Assembly (NCBI RefSeq): GCF_000143415.4
Contig: NW_003314303.1
Coordinates: 841,285 to 905,284 of the forward strand
Source of the DNA: Selaginella moellendorffii
Taxonomy: Eukaryota > Streptophyta > Lycopodiopsida > Selaginellales > Selaginellaceae
DNA length: 64,000 nucleotides
Direction: 5' to 3'
The notes below the pieces were generated by a model, which was not told the origin of the DNA, did no database searches, and was given only the letters and a program-made list of their open reading frames with translations. Below, piece by piece: positions 49,771 to 59,519 of the stretch. The translations under genes were made by a program, and so were the position numbers. Numbering within the stretch: the stretch's first letter is position 1; each line of letters starts with the position of its first letter.

Positions 49771-50159
49771 CGCTCCAGCCGAATTCGCAAACCCTATCTC
49801 CGATTCGCGAGCGCAACACGATTGACACTGCCGCCCGCTCCCCCCAAACCCTAATTTCCTGGGACCAGGTCAAAATATTTTGCTCGATCGATGGATCGAG
49901 GGAGCGGCGATGGCGCGAAGAATCAATCCAGTGAGCATGCACTGAGGGATCAGCCCTGCCGCACCGTTTGCTAGCCTAGCCGCAAGCCTCCCCCCCCCCA
50001 AACACAAACACCCCACACCAAAATAAAAAAAAATTGGTGTATAGTGGCTTTGTGTGCTTATGTGTCATCGCTGTGTCACATGACGTGTCTGACACGTGTC
50101 CTTTGGCGTGTCACTGAAGAGCCCTAATCCGGCTCTTTCGCGCCATCTCGGCGATTTGA
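49771..50159. promoter_or_regulatory. Divergent interval between UBP and PPR genes
   Basis: 389 bp between two divergent start codons. It holds a C-run at about 49990-49999, an A-rich patch near 50020, and CACGTGTC-like E/G-box matches around 50070-50100 (ACGTGTC occurs twice). These may be promoter elements, but none is proven. Confidence 0.4.
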
Positions 50160-52100
50160 ATGAACGAGTGTGTCGATCTTGCCAGATCTTGCCGGTGTCT
50201 ATCCCGCGCGCGGCAGATCCATCGCGAAATCTCTGCGCTTCAGGGTCCTCCTCTTCCGATCTTCCTCTCCAATCTCTTGATCCGGATGTATGGCAACTGT
50301 GGCAGCGCGGAGGATGCGCGGAGGGTTTTCGATTCGATCCAGGCCAAGGATGTGTTCTCCTGGAATCTCCTCCTCTCGGCCTACATCCAGAGCGGGCAGA
50401 TCAAATCAGCCAAGGATTTGTTTGATTCTATGCCCGAGAGGGATGCCGTGTCCTGGAACACGATGCTTGCGGCGTTTGCCCAGAGCCGCCAGCTCCACTA
50501 CGCTCAAGATCTCTTCGCAAGAATGCCGCTATGGAGCTTGATCTCCTGGAACTCGATGCTCTCGGCGTACTCTCGCAGCGTGGATGCGATCCAGAAGCTC
50601 CAAGATCTCTTCGATTCCATGCCGGTCACAAATCTCGTCTCCTGGAGCGTGCTCTTGGCGGCATACGCGCAGATTGGGGATTTCCAGCGCGCGCTCGCGA
50701 TTCTGGAAAGAATGCCCGACTGGAATCTCGTTGCCTGGAATTCGCTGCTGGATGCTCATGCCCGGCGAGGAGATCTGGATCGGGTGAAGCAGCTCTTCGA
50801 TTCGATGCCCGATCGAGACATCCTCTCCTGGACCGCGCTCCTCACTTGCTACGCTCGATCCGGGAGATTATCCGATGCTTCCCTCCTCCTCGCCGCCATG
50901 CCCGCGTGGGATCTCGTCTCCTGGAACGTGATGCTCGCCGCGGAGGCCGAGAGTGGGAACATCCACAGCGCCAAGAATTTCTTCGATCGAATGCCGGAGC
51001 GGAGCTTCGCGTCCTGGAATCTGATGATCACCGCCTACTCGCACGACGGCCAGGTGAAATCCGCCAAGAGCCTCTTCGATCAAACCCCAGCCAAGAACCT
51101 CCTCCTCTACAACGCGATGCTCACAGCCTACGCCCAAAACGGGTGCCACGCCCTCGCGATCGAGCTCTTCGCCTCGATGCCGTGCAGAGATCTCGTCTCC
51201 TACAATGCAACGCTCTCCGCGCTCGCGAAATCTAGCCCTATCGATCAAACCAAAGATTTCTTCGACCTAATTCCCGAGAAGAACATCGTTGCATGGAATG
51301 CGATGCTCACAACATATGCCGAGAATGGGCATCTGGAAATGGCGATTTCCATGTTCGATTCGATGAGCCATCATGACATCGTGTCCTACACTGCCATGGT
51401 CACTGCGTATGGATCGAGCGGCCAGATAGAACACGCAAGAACGGTGTTTGATTCGTCACCCCAGAAAGACGTTGTTTTATCAACTGCCATGCTCGCAGCA
51501 TATGCCCATTTAGGGTTCTTGGCAGAGGCTAGCACAATTTTCCAATCTTTGCGAGAATGCAGCATGATCACGTGGAATTCTATGCTAGCTGCGCACGAAT
51601 TGAGCAGCACAATCGAGAAATCCCAGTGGATTTTCGATTTGATGCCGGTAAGAGATACAGTGTCTTGGATTTTGATGCTCAGCGCATATGCCCGCCTTGG
51701 GCATCTGGAGAGAGCGATTTCCTTCTTCGCGACAATGCCAATGCCACACGCAGTCCCAGATCGCGTCGTGCCCTGGAACACGATGCTCGCGGCGCACGGA
51801 ACCAGCGGCCAGGACGCCGAGAATCTCCTGTGGGCCGCGAATTTGCAAGGCGTGGCCCCGGATGCCGTCTCCTTCGTCTCGATTTTGGGGGCGTTTGGCC
51901 ACACCGGCGACGTGGATTCCGGCTGGAGCTACTTCGTGTCGATGCGCAGCGATTACTCGATCCAGCCGGAGAAGCTCCACTTTGGGTGCATGGTGGCCAT
52001 CCTGGCTCGAGCCGGGAACTTCGATTTCGCCCGGGATCTCCTCGACAACATGCCATTCGTTCCAGGGATCGAGCAATTGAGCTGCCTGACACTGTTCTAG
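50160..52100 (+). CDS. S-type pentatricopeptide repeat protein, intronless
   Basis: Single-exon ORF of 646 residues consisting almost entirely of about 31-residue PPR units with the S-type pattern, for example SAKDLFDSMPERDAVSWNTM and HARTVFDSSPQKDVVLSTAM. Nearly every unit has a W or Y before N at the same place. PPR proteins bind organellar RNA one base per repeat; PLS/S types usually serve in RNA editing or processing. The last part (LHFGCMVAILARAGNFDFAR then DLLDNMPFVPG) is the usual lead-in to an E domain, but the frame stops soon after at TAG, so E and DYW domains are absent. A direct repeat of a 17-mer spans the stop. A targeting peptide is not clear in the first 40 residues. Confidence 0.9.
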   Translation: MNECVDLARSCRCLSRARQIHREISALQGPPLPIFLSNLLIRMYGNCGSAEDARRVFDSIQAKDVFSWNLLLSAYIQSGQIKSAKDLFDSMPERDAVSWNTMLAAFAQSRQLHYAQDLFARMPLWSLISWNSMLSAYSRSVDAIQKLQDLFDSMPVTNLVSWSVLLAAYAQIGDFQRALAILERMPDWNLVAWNSLLDAHARRGDLDRVKQLFDSMPDRDILSWTALLTCYARSGRLSDASLLLAAMPAWDLVSWNVMLAAEAESGNIHSAKNFFDRMPERSFASWNLMITAYSHDGQVKSAKSLFDQTPAKNLLLYNAMLTAYAQNGCHALAIELFASMPCRDLVSYNATLSALAKSSPIDQTKDFFDLIPEKNIVAWNAMLTTYAENGHLEMAISMFDSMSHHDIVSYTAMVTAYGSSGQIEHARTVFDSSPQKDVVLSTAMLAAYAHLGFLAEASTIFQSLRECSMITWNSMLAAHELSSTIEKSQWIFDLMPVRDTVSWILMLSAYARLGHLERAISFFATMPMPHAVPDRVVPWNTMLAAHGTSGQDAENLLWAANLQGVAPDAVSFVSILGAFGHTGDVDSGWSYFVSMRSDYSIQPEKLHFGCMVAILARAGNFDFARDLLDNMPFVPGIEQLSCLTLF

Positions 52101-52154
52101 AGCCAAACAAATTAGATTTCGTCCAGGAACTTCCAGAGATCGAGCAATTGAGCT
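52067..52154 (+). repeat. Direct repeat across the PPR stop codon
   Basis: GATCGAGCAATTGAGCT occurs at 52067-52083 and 52138-52154, 71 bp apart, with matching preceding bases (TTCCAG). The offset is not a multiple of three, so the second copy is read in another frame. Confidence 0.85.
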
Positions 52155-52319
52155 ATGACGCAATCGCCCATCTCGAGATCTAGACTAGACAATTGGAAGA
52201 AACAAAGATCTTCCTCCACGTGCCATATATCATGTGTCGAAGGGCACCAAATTATAAAACTATATACGTGATCCTATCAAGCATCCCTCAAGCTCCCATA
52301 TATAATATCTATGGTCCTT

Positions 52320-52811
52320 TCAAAGGGCTGTCTCTTCGCTCTTCGGAGCACTGGCCGCCTCGACTGTCTCCTGGACAGCATCCACAGCCTTGTCTTGGAC
52401 GCTGCTTTTCCCCTTGAGATCCTCGGCCGCGGCCTTGAGCTCTCCCGCCGCGGCCTCTTTCTTCTCTGGAGCAACGTCGGCCTCGGCCTTCTTCACGTAG
52501 TTCCTCGGCGTGCCGGGGTGGTCAATGTCCACGACACCGTCGGGGAGCTTGGCAGTGTCCATACCCCCACCACCACCTTCCTTCTTAGCTCCTGCTCCTC
52601 CCATTTGCTGCTTCGCGGCGTCTGGAAGGACGTTGGCACTTCCCATAAGCTCCGAGTCGATTGGAACTTCGCCGCTGGTCTTCTTTGCCTCCTCCGTGCG
52701 GCTCTTCTTTGGCTCCTCCGTGCCTGATCCATGGCCTGCTTCTTCCGTCTTTGGCTTCTCGCTCTCCTTGTCTCCGCTGGGAAAGGATCCTGCCTGCTTC
52801 TTGAAATCCAT
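52320..52811 (-). CDS. LEA-like hydrophilic, disordered protein
   Basis: Single-exon ORF of 163 residues from the ATG at 52811 (MDFKKQAGSFPSGDKESEKP). The composition is dominated by Lys, Glu, Ala, Gly and Ser, with no Cys and almost no aromatic residues. Segments such as EEPKKSRTEEAKKTSGE, GGAGAKKEGGGGGM, and AAAGELKAAAEDLKGKSSVQ with AVDAVQETVEAA look like an intrinsically disordered protein with a late amphipathic helix, as in late-embryogenesis-abundant or seed-maturation proteins. These protect membranes and proteins during drying, which would suit a desiccation-experienced lineage. No exact LEA group signature was identified, so the family is tentative. An upstream TTG in frame was not used. 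Confidence 0.6.
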   Translation of the reverse strand: MDFKKQAGSFPSGDKESEKPKTEEAGHGSGTEEPKKSRTEEAKKTSGEVPIDSELMGSANVLPDAAKQQMGGAGAKKEGGGGGMDTAKLPDGVVDIDHPGTPRNYVKKAEADVAPEKKEAAAGELKAAAEDLKGKSSVQDKAVDAVQETVEAASAPKSEETAL

Positions 52812-53469
52812 GGAGGAAAAAAAAACCGAAATGTGAGTAGACAAAGAGAAGAACCGAGAAAGTCTAAACTGCGGATGGCACTTCTCCAGTGGATATTTTT
52901 ATAGAGTCCGGGAAAACGAGTAAAGGGACACGCCCAAACGGGATCACTATCCTCCTGTGAAGAAATATGGACGAGGTAAATGTGAGACAGAGAAAAAAAG
53001 ATATATACAAAACTGCCCCACCGACAAGTGCCACCCATGCACCACCAAAGATTTTTATCACGCCGCTGCGGTTTGATTCGTCTCAGTGAGAGAACTATAG
53101 TACAAAGCTTTCGAGCCTTATTTCGTGCTGCTACCTTGTCTGCCAAAGAAAAGAACAGTTTAGCATAAAAGAAATGGAAAAACTTGTCATACCAGGTAAT
53201 GAATTGTCTCGCTCCAGTTAAGAACTCTGTATCTGCAAAGAGAGAGAAGTCAACCAGGGAATCGTGAATCAAAAACATGTCCTTCAGCCACGCCAATTCC
53301 TCATACGACTGGTCCGTATTCTAGTTACACGAGCACTGCTCCAACCGGTTGCAAGACCGGGAGCAACGACGTGCAACGTCAACGGGCAGCGCAGTGAGAT
53401 TACTAAATTATGCATCATAGGACCGAACCACCAGAAGGAAAAAAAGTAAAGCGAACTTACATTGAGAGC
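52812..53469. other. Interval upstream of the LEA-like gene
   Basis: Contains the probable promoter of the LEA-like gene and the 3' flank of the oxidoreductase relic. Open minus-strand frames here have no recognisable family. Confidence 0.5.
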
Positions 53470-54350
53470 TTAGAAGTTTAAGATGATCTTCTCTTGTGGA
53501 ACCCCTTCGGCCGAGAGTAGATCAGTCACATCCTGCAATAAAAATATCACAGTGAAGGTAGAGCAAAGGGAAACAAAAAATCTCTACCTTGACCATGCCC
53601 TTGTGGCCACAAAGAAAAGTAACAACTTGAGAGGAATCTGGAATACTTATGTTCTTCGAAAAGGCTGCATAACAGTGACCATAAAAATACCTGGACATAT
53701 CCTGATTCGCCCATCCAGCTCCCATCAGTCTGCGAGAGTATGGGAATTATGCTCACGCCGTGTCCTATCGTAGAGATAAGTGAGAATCGACAACCGAAAA
53801 AGAAACAAAAGAAGAGTACCCGATATGCCATTCTGTCAAGACCCCCTCACATCGCTCCTAATTCCGGCCTCTGAAAGTGATCGAATCGAACTGTCCTGAA
53901 AAAAAAAAGAAACCATCCCAAAAGATAGCGAACTACAAGTAAGAAAAACGAGTGGAAAGAAGGAAACATCATGTCTACGTAAACTATCCCAAGAGATGAA
54001 AGAACGAGAGTGGAAAGAAGAAAAAAAATGCCTACGTAAGAACAAAAAAAGAAACGAGTGGAAAGAAGAAAAAATCATGTCTACCATAGCAAGAACAAAG
54101 AAGGAAAAAAAAAAAAAAAGGAATGGAGATGGAAGAAAAAAGAAGAAGAAATCACGTTACCTGATATCAGAGCCAGTCGCGAAGAACAGCAGAGTCTGGA
54201 ACTTCTCTGGAGGGTAGAGCTGGTCGGTATCGAAACCTTTGCCCACCACTTGGCTTAAATCCACCTTATCTCCCTTGGCCAGATCGCACAGCACAGCCGA
54301 GGTAGTGCCCTCCACGTCCTTGACAAGGAACTCCAAGAATCCCTTAAATT
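53470..54350 (-). pseudogene. Ferredoxin-reductase-like FAD/NAD(P) oxidoreductase, 5'-truncated and frameshifted
   Basis: Minus-strand exons encode the C-terminal half of a plant FNR-fold oxidoreductase of the Arabidopsis At1g15140 type: AVLCDLAKGDKVDLSQVVGK, LLFFATGS then IRSLSEAGIRSDVR, GVSIIPILSQTDGSWMGESG, VVTFLCGHKGMVK, and DVTDLLSAEGVPQEKIILNF before the TAA at 53470-53472. The family normally opens with an FAD-binding domain, which is absent: upstream of 54350 the sequence turns into PPR debris. In the exon at 53822-53890 about five expected residues after RSDVR are missing and the frame is lost (a TGA follows), with the matching LDRMAYR in another frame. The relic was probably truncated by rearrangement. 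A sequencing or assembly fault could mimic the frameshift but not the missing half. Confidence 0.72.
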
Positions 54351-54409
54351 CCCAAATTTTGGGAGGCCTTTAAACATGCCATTGTTGGGCTTTTGCAACA
54401 CTTACGGAT

Positions 54410-54590
54410 TCTCAAGCTTGGAGATCTTCTTTGGGCATAGAATCGAACACTTGTCTAAAGTAAAGAAGCATATCTTGTGCGCAGATATGTAATATGTGTC
54501 TTTCCTGACAATATTCTTTCATGAAATTAGAACGTTCTTCTAGCTTCCAAATGCCCAGCTTGGGCATTTTCATTAGCGCATGTTGACTTT
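54410..54590 (-). pseudogene. PPR gene fragment (minus strand)
   Basis: Two minus-strand frames show partial PPR motifs: AQAGHLEARRTF near 54560 and RQVFDSMPKEDL near 54430. The fragment is too short and broken to encode a protein. Confidence 0.5.
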
Positions 54591-54639
54591 GACATGGTTG
54601 ACTTTGCATTGACTTACATTGAAAAAGTGGCTCTGGCTC

Positions 54640-55196
54640 CCAAGAGATTCTTTCTTCTTGCGATGCTCCACAGCGATGGCGTTTCGACCACCACCACCAC
54701 CAGCAGGAGCTGGAAAGTGGCAAAGAAATCGACGAAGGGAATCGCCCCACTCTGGCGGCGCTCAAGGAGGTAAGCAAGGCCAGGGGTGCCAAGAGGGGGC
54801 GGGAGCTCCACTCCGACGCCATAGCCAGTGAAGTGGCGGGCGATCTCTTCGTGGGCAGCAGCCTGGTGGACATGTACTCCAACTGCGGCCTCATAGGCGA
54901 AGCGCGAGAGGTATTTGACGCCATGCCCAGCCATGACATTGTCTCGTGGAATGCGCTCATGCTCGGTTACGCAGAGAACGACAATGGATTGGCGGCGCTC
55001 GCCCTCTTCTCGCCGATGCGCGACGAGGGCTGCTCTCCAAACTCGAGAACTTTTGTTGCTGCGGCCAAGGCATGCTCTAGCATTGCCACGGCTTTCCAAG
55101 ATGAGATCGCTGGAGATTGGAATGGCAATCCACTCGCAGGCGCTGGAGAGGAGGTGTGGATCCAGTTTCGTGGAGAGCTGCGTTGTCGAAATGTGA
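54640..55196 (+). pseudogene. PPR gene fragment (plus strand)
   Basis: Plus-strand frame reading LAALKEVSKARGAKRGRELH, SEVAGDLFVGSSLVDMYSNC, GEAREVFDAMPSHDIVSWNA, LMLGYAENDNGLAALALFSP and FVAAAKACSSIA, i.e. about three PLS-type PPR units without beginning or end. Beyond about 55100 the similarity fades. It is probably a duplicated remnant of one of the many PPR genes of such genomes. The open frame continues to 55333 but the last part is not PPR. Confidence 0.65.
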
Positions 55197-55259
55197 CACG
55201 AACCACAGGAATATTCCAGAATATTCCATGGCCGGTGGGATTTAAGGCTGTAATGCCTG

Positions 55260-56330
55260 AAGTATTAAGAGGTTGGCCTAAAGTTCATGTTTCTGTTCGT
55301 TTCATTGGTATTAAAGTAGCACATTCTTTTTAGGGTGAGCAAGATATTAATCTTGATAAAGAGTATGGTGTTAGTGATGATGGCCATGATGATGAAAAAG
55401 AAACTCTTGATAATGTCGTTGTGTGACAAGGACACTAAATTTCTAAGATTTAGAGCGACATAAAGGAGGTTAAAAATTCTGTCAATCTTATTAAGAATTT
55501 TTTGTTTTGCATGGACCCATTGAATCACACTCATGTCCGTGATTACCATTGGTACATCAAGCATACTAAGAATTAAACCAAAAATTAATCTCTTAACTAT
55601 CACAAACATTTGGTGATGATTTATATTCCACAATACCAAGAATTATGAGAAAGTTGTTAGTTTCACAATCCTTGTGAGGATAAAATGAAGATAGATTTTT
55701 TTGTGACGAAGCTTATGAGCCATGCTTCTTCATGGTGAAAGAATTACATCAAAGCTAATTCGAAACTAACTTCTTGGATTGATTTGACAAAGGTCTTCCG
55801 CACTTCATTTGTCAAAAAGTTTGAAGAAGTTGATTTTGTGAACCAATTATTAAAGATCCGGCAAGGGACTTTGTTTTTGGATGCATATGCCTACAAGTTC
55901 CGTGATCTTTACCTTAGTTTTACGAGCATCTATAATGAGTTGCTAAAGGTGTAATGTTTCATCAAAAGATTGAGCTCAGTGGATATGCAACAGAAGGTTA
56001 AAAAGGATTTTCTAGCAACATTGACTGATGCTATTACTAAGGCTTAGATCTTTTCACCCAAACTATCAGTCAACTTGGTCAATTCTGGTCAACAGGATGG
56101 TCTACGGGGTGGTCAACGTGATGACCAGCTTGCCAATGCTTCATATTTGGGGATGAAACAACCATTGTTCCATTGTGGCTCGAAGAATGAAGATGGCAGT
56201 GAGGTTATGAAACTTCATTTACACCAACGAGAAAAAGACAAGGTAGAGGGCAATTGTTTTCGTTGCCACAGGTCTAAACGTTAGAGCAAAGATTGTTTTG
56301 AAGGGGTCAATGAATGATAAGGTGACTATG
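55260..56330 (+). mobile_element. Degenerate Ty3/gypsy gag relic
   Basis: Plus-strand reading around 55690-55930 gives DFFVTKLMSHASSW, then WIDLTKVFRTSFVKKFEEVD and FVNQLLKIRQGTLFLDAYAY with KFRDLYLSF, the pattern of the retrotransposon gag domain. Around 56255 GNCFRCHRSKR resembles the start of a zinc knuckle. Stops are frequent. It is distinct from the gag of the intact element at 56634-62182. Confidence 0.65.
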
Positions 56331-56418
56331 GTGGAAATTATATGTGTTTTTGGGGCTATATTACTTCCAATTAGGCATTCTCTCACATTCATGAGCCACA
56401 AATTTAATGCCACACAGT

Positions 56419-56633
56419 TGTGAGACACAAAATCCCTAAGCCCCAGAGTGGAGCTGGAAAGGGTGCCACATGGTAATGGCCGAAGTGAAAGCCAAACGAG
56501 CGTAGCACGTTTGGACTAAAAGCTCCGACTTGGAAGGTCGAGAGCGGGAGTGGAACTCCCAACAAGGGCTCGAGGAACAAGCACGAAGCGAGCAATAAGT
56601 CAGACTCCAAAAAGGGACCCAAAAGGACCAACA
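56419..56633. repeat. Long direct repeat, left copy (interrupted by the chromovirus)
   Basis: Starts TGTGAGACACAAAATCCCTA and runs to GGACCAACA, matching 62964-63178 at roughly 90% by eye. Its continuation (CATGACACGTGG and the 11/12-bp satellite) resumes at 62188, on the other side of the retrotransposon. Confidence 0.88.
56629..56633. repeat. Target-site duplication CAACA (left copy)
   Basis: CAACA abuts the left LTR. The same CAACA at 62183-62187 abuts the right LTR. The paralogous uninterrupted site near 63174 has a single copy. Confidence 0.93.
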
Positions 56634-56994
56634 TGTCAAGACCCCCAACAAGATCAAGACTGGAAAATGCTAAAGACAAAGAGAAAAAGCTAGTGAAAAC
56701 AAAGAAGAGGCCTTAGACTGGTGTTGATTCAGATTGTGGAGAAATGGAACAAGGCTAACCTATATATACTATAGGTTGATGAAGCTCCACCACTCTTGGA
56801 TCGAGGACATCCTAAATACAGCTGAGGTCGAGGAGGCGCCACATCATCATCAGGAATGTGTCTCGAGAGTCAGGAATAGGGAAGTGTCTCGAGAGTCAGG
56901 AATAGAGAAGTGTCTCGAGAGTCAGGAATGTGGTCTGCAGGTTAGGAATCCGGCGAGAGTCAGGAATGTGGCAAGAATTGGGGGATTCCTGACA
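56634..56994 (-). repeat. Chromovirus 3' LTR
   Basis: 361 bp, about 99% identical to the right LTR. Contains three tandem 26-bp units each starting GTGTCTCGAGAGTCAGGAAT (plus strand 56858, 56884, 56910) and a TATATATA box. Confidence 0.95.
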
Positions 56995-56997
56995 GCA

Positions 56998-57006
56998 CCC
57001 CCTCCT
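56998..57006 (-). promoter_or_regulatory. Probable polypurine tract
   Basis: On the minus strand GAGGAGGGGG lies three bases before the 3' LTR (TGC then TGTCAGG). This is the expected place and composition for the plus-strand DNA primer. It directly follows the pol stop codon. Confidence 0.75.
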
Positions 57007-59519
57007 CAAGAACGAGTGGAATGAGGATGTGAACGAGAACGAAGAGGAGGATGAGATGAGCGGCGAGGGATGGGAGATGGAGAAAAAGAATGAGGACTGG
57101 GACGAGAAGGATAGCGGTGGTGGAAGTCCTGAACAAGGTCAGGAGAATGAATCAGGTTGTCCGCAGGTTCCCAAGTGCGTTCCTCAGGTCCGTAACCCTT
57201 CCAGTCCACCAGATAGTAGAGTTTAGATCGTGAAATCTTGGAATCAAGGATGTCCTGAACCTCGTACTCAGACCCATCCTCGAGCTGCACTGGTGGAGGC
57301 GGAGGAATGACCCGATTTGGAATAGGACTGGGAATATAAGGCTCAAGGAGAGAGGAGTGAAAAACGGGGTGAATTTGATATGAGGAGGGAAGTGCAAGGC
57401 GATAAGTGACAGGATTAATGATGGCAGTGATAGGGAAAGGACCAAGGCGTTTGAAATCGAGTTTTGGACAGGGCCTGGTGGTGGAGATATTTCGCCTGAG
57501 GAGCCAGACTTTATCCCCGATATTGTAAGGGGGACAATCCTGACGATGGACATTGGCAAATGTTTTATGAGATTCCTGAGCACGATGGAGGTGGAAGGAG
57601 ATGGAGTTGTGGATTTCCTGAAGGTTGGAGAGAAATGATTCAGAGCGGGGATTTGAACGAGAGGATTCAGATGGAGAAGGAAGTGAGAGATTGAATCGGG
57701 GATTTCGGCCAGAGTTCGCAAAGAAGGGGGAAACTCGAAGAGAGGAGTGAACAGAGTTGTTATAGGAGAACTCAGCAAGGGGAAGGATATCGAACCAGTT
57801 ATCCTGATGATAGTTGATGAAGCACCTCAAGAATTGTTCCAATGTCTGAATCGTTCGCTCGGACTGCCCATCAGTTTGAGGATGATATGCCGAAGAGAGG
57901 TTGGCCTTCACTCCAAGCAACTGCAAAAACCGTTGCCAGAAATGAGAGATGAACTGAGGCCCCCGATCCGAAACCACATCTGTAGGAATCCCATGAAGTC
58001 GGAAAATTTCCCTGAATACCAGTTTTGCCATGTCCTCGCCCGAAAACTCCTTGGTACATGGCAAGAAGTGCGCCATCTTTGTGAAGCGATCCACCACGAC
58101 TAAAATGCTGTTGAAGCCTCCAGAACTCGGAAGATCACTCAAGAAATCCATGGAGATGGATTCCCAAGGACCTGAAGGGACCGGAAGGGAACGAAGCAAA
58201 CCTGAAGGAAGGTGGCGAGGTACTTTATTCCGGGCACAAGTGTCACAGGAGGTAACAAAAGCTTTGATGTAGTCGTCCATGTGAGGCCACCAAAAGTCCC
58301 GTGCAACTACCTCATAGGTTTTCGCAATGCCGAAGTGACCAGCAGTCGGGCTATCGTGGCACGCCATCAGGATCAACCTTCGAGCATCACCTTCAGGAAC
58401 GTAAAGCTGCTCCCCATGGTACAATAAGCCATCTAAGAACTCGAACTCGTCAAATCGCCGGCAGTCGGGAGTCACTGGGTGTCCAGCCTGAAGATGGGGA
58501 AAAATGTCGCTAGCGAGATCATCGGATTGAAGATCGTTTCTGATTGCATCCATCAAGGAGGAGTCCTGAGGGGCCAGGGAAATTGCCATAACTTGAAGCC
58601 GATCAGGACCGAGGATAACTTGATCCTGTTGATCGAAGGCAAGATTACCAGGCCTGAGACTGAGATAGGAGCGCCTTGAAAGAGCATCAGGAAGGCCTTG
58701 AAACTTTCCAGGTCTGTACTTGATAACAAAGTCAAACCGACTCAGGAATTGTGCCCACCTTGCTTGACGACGGCTTAAAACTCGGGAAGTGGCAAAGTAC
58801 TCGAGATTTTTGTGATCCGTCCAGACTGTTGTTTGATGGCTCGCCCCCTCCAAGAAACGGCGCCACTCTCCAAAGGAATCCACGATGGCAAGAAGCTCCT
58901 TGTCGTGGATTTCGTAATTGATCTCCGCAGGCTGGAATTTCCGAGAATGGAAAGCGACCGGATGAAGTTCGTGATCCGCTCCGAGTTGAGATAGCACAGC
59001 ACCAATGGCAAAGTCGGAGGCGTCAGCCTCGATGAAGAAAGGTTGTGAGGAATCAGCATGGATCAAGACAGGAGCAGAACTGAAGGCCGCCTTGAGTGTG
59101 TCGAAAGCCTGCTGGGCAGCAGCAGACCAAGAGAAGGGAACATCCTTGCGAGTGAGATGTGTGAGAGGAAGGACAATGTCAGAGTAGTGATCAATGAATT
59201 TGCGGTAGAAGTTGGCGAAGCCAAGGAAAACCTGAACGTCTGACATTGATTGTGGAGGCTCCCATTCGAGAATAGTCTTGACTTTTGCAGGATCCATCGT
59301 GATACCCTCAGGAGTGACAATGTACCCAAGGAACTCCACAGACTGCTGATCAAAGGAACATTTCTCAAGCTTCGCGTATAGGCCGTGTTCTCGCAGCTTC
59401 GCTAGCACCTTGCGAACATGTTCGTCATGCTCCTCCTGAGTTTTTGAGTAGATGAGGATGTCATCGAGGTAGACGATCACCATCTGATCAAGAAACTCCC
59501 GAAAAATGTCGTTCGCCAT
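57006..59519 (-). CDS. Chromovirus pol, downstream part: RT end, RNase H, integrase, chromodomain
   Basis: 837-residue frame. It opens within reverse transcriptase just before the YLDD catalytic motif ([14 protein letters not shown]), then [13 protein letters not shown], the RNase H part with [18 protein letters not shown], the integrase zinc module (H..H and CDTC in [16 protein letters not shown] and [11 protein letters not shown]), and the DDE core with [19 protein letters not shown] and [13 protein letters not shown]. Near the end a chromodomain reads [20 protein letters not shown], then [18 protein letters not shown]. Chromodomains steer integration to particular chromatin. The frame begins after a frameshift; it is the continuation of the upstream pol frame, not a separate gene. 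Confidence 0.95.
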   Translation of the reverse strand: MANDIFREFLDQMVIVYLDDILIYSKTQEEHDEHVRKVLAKLREHGLYAKLEKCSFDQQSVEFLGYIVTPEGITMDPAKVKTILEWEPPQSMSDVQVFLGFANFYRKFIDHYSDIVLPLTHLTRKDVPFSWSAAAQQAFDTLKAAFSSAPVLIHADSSQPFFIEADASDFAIGAVLSQLGADHELHPVAFHSRKFQPAEINYEIHDKELLAIVDSFGEWRRFLEGASHQTTVWTDHKNLEYFATSRVLSRRQARWAQFLSRFDFVIKYRPGKFQGLPDALSRRSYLSLRPGNLAFDQQDQVILGPDRLQVMAISLAPQDSSLMDAIRNDLQSDDLASDIFPHLQAGHPVTPDCRRFDEFEFLDGLLYHGEQLYVPEGDARRLILMACHDSPTAGHFGIAKTYEVVARDFWWPHMDDYIKAFVTSCDTCARNKVPRHLPSGLLRSLPVPSGPWESISMDFLSDLPSSGGFNSILVVVDRFTKMAHFLPCTKEFSGEDMAKLVFREIFRLHGIPTDVVSDRGPQFISHFWQRFLQLLGVKANLSSAYHPQTDGQSERTIQTLEQFLRCFINYHQDNWFDILPLAEFSYNNSVHSSLRVSPFFANSGRNPRFNLSLPSPSESSRSNPRSESFLSNLQEIHNSISFHLHRAQESHKTFANVHRQDCPPYNIGDKVWLLRRNISTTRPCPKLDFKRLGPFPITAIINPVTYRLALPSSYQIHPVFHSSLLEPYIPSPIPNRVIPPPPPVQLEDGSEYEVQDILDSKISRSKLYYLVDWKGYGPEERTWEPADNLIHSPDLVQDFHHRYPSRPSPHSFSPSPIPRRSSHPPLRSRSHPHSTRS

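Noticed and set aside
50529-52163. Several long ORFs in other frames and antisense across the PPR gene
   Set aside because: They arise from the repetitive, GC-rich PPR codons; only the frame 50160-52100 gives PPR motifs.
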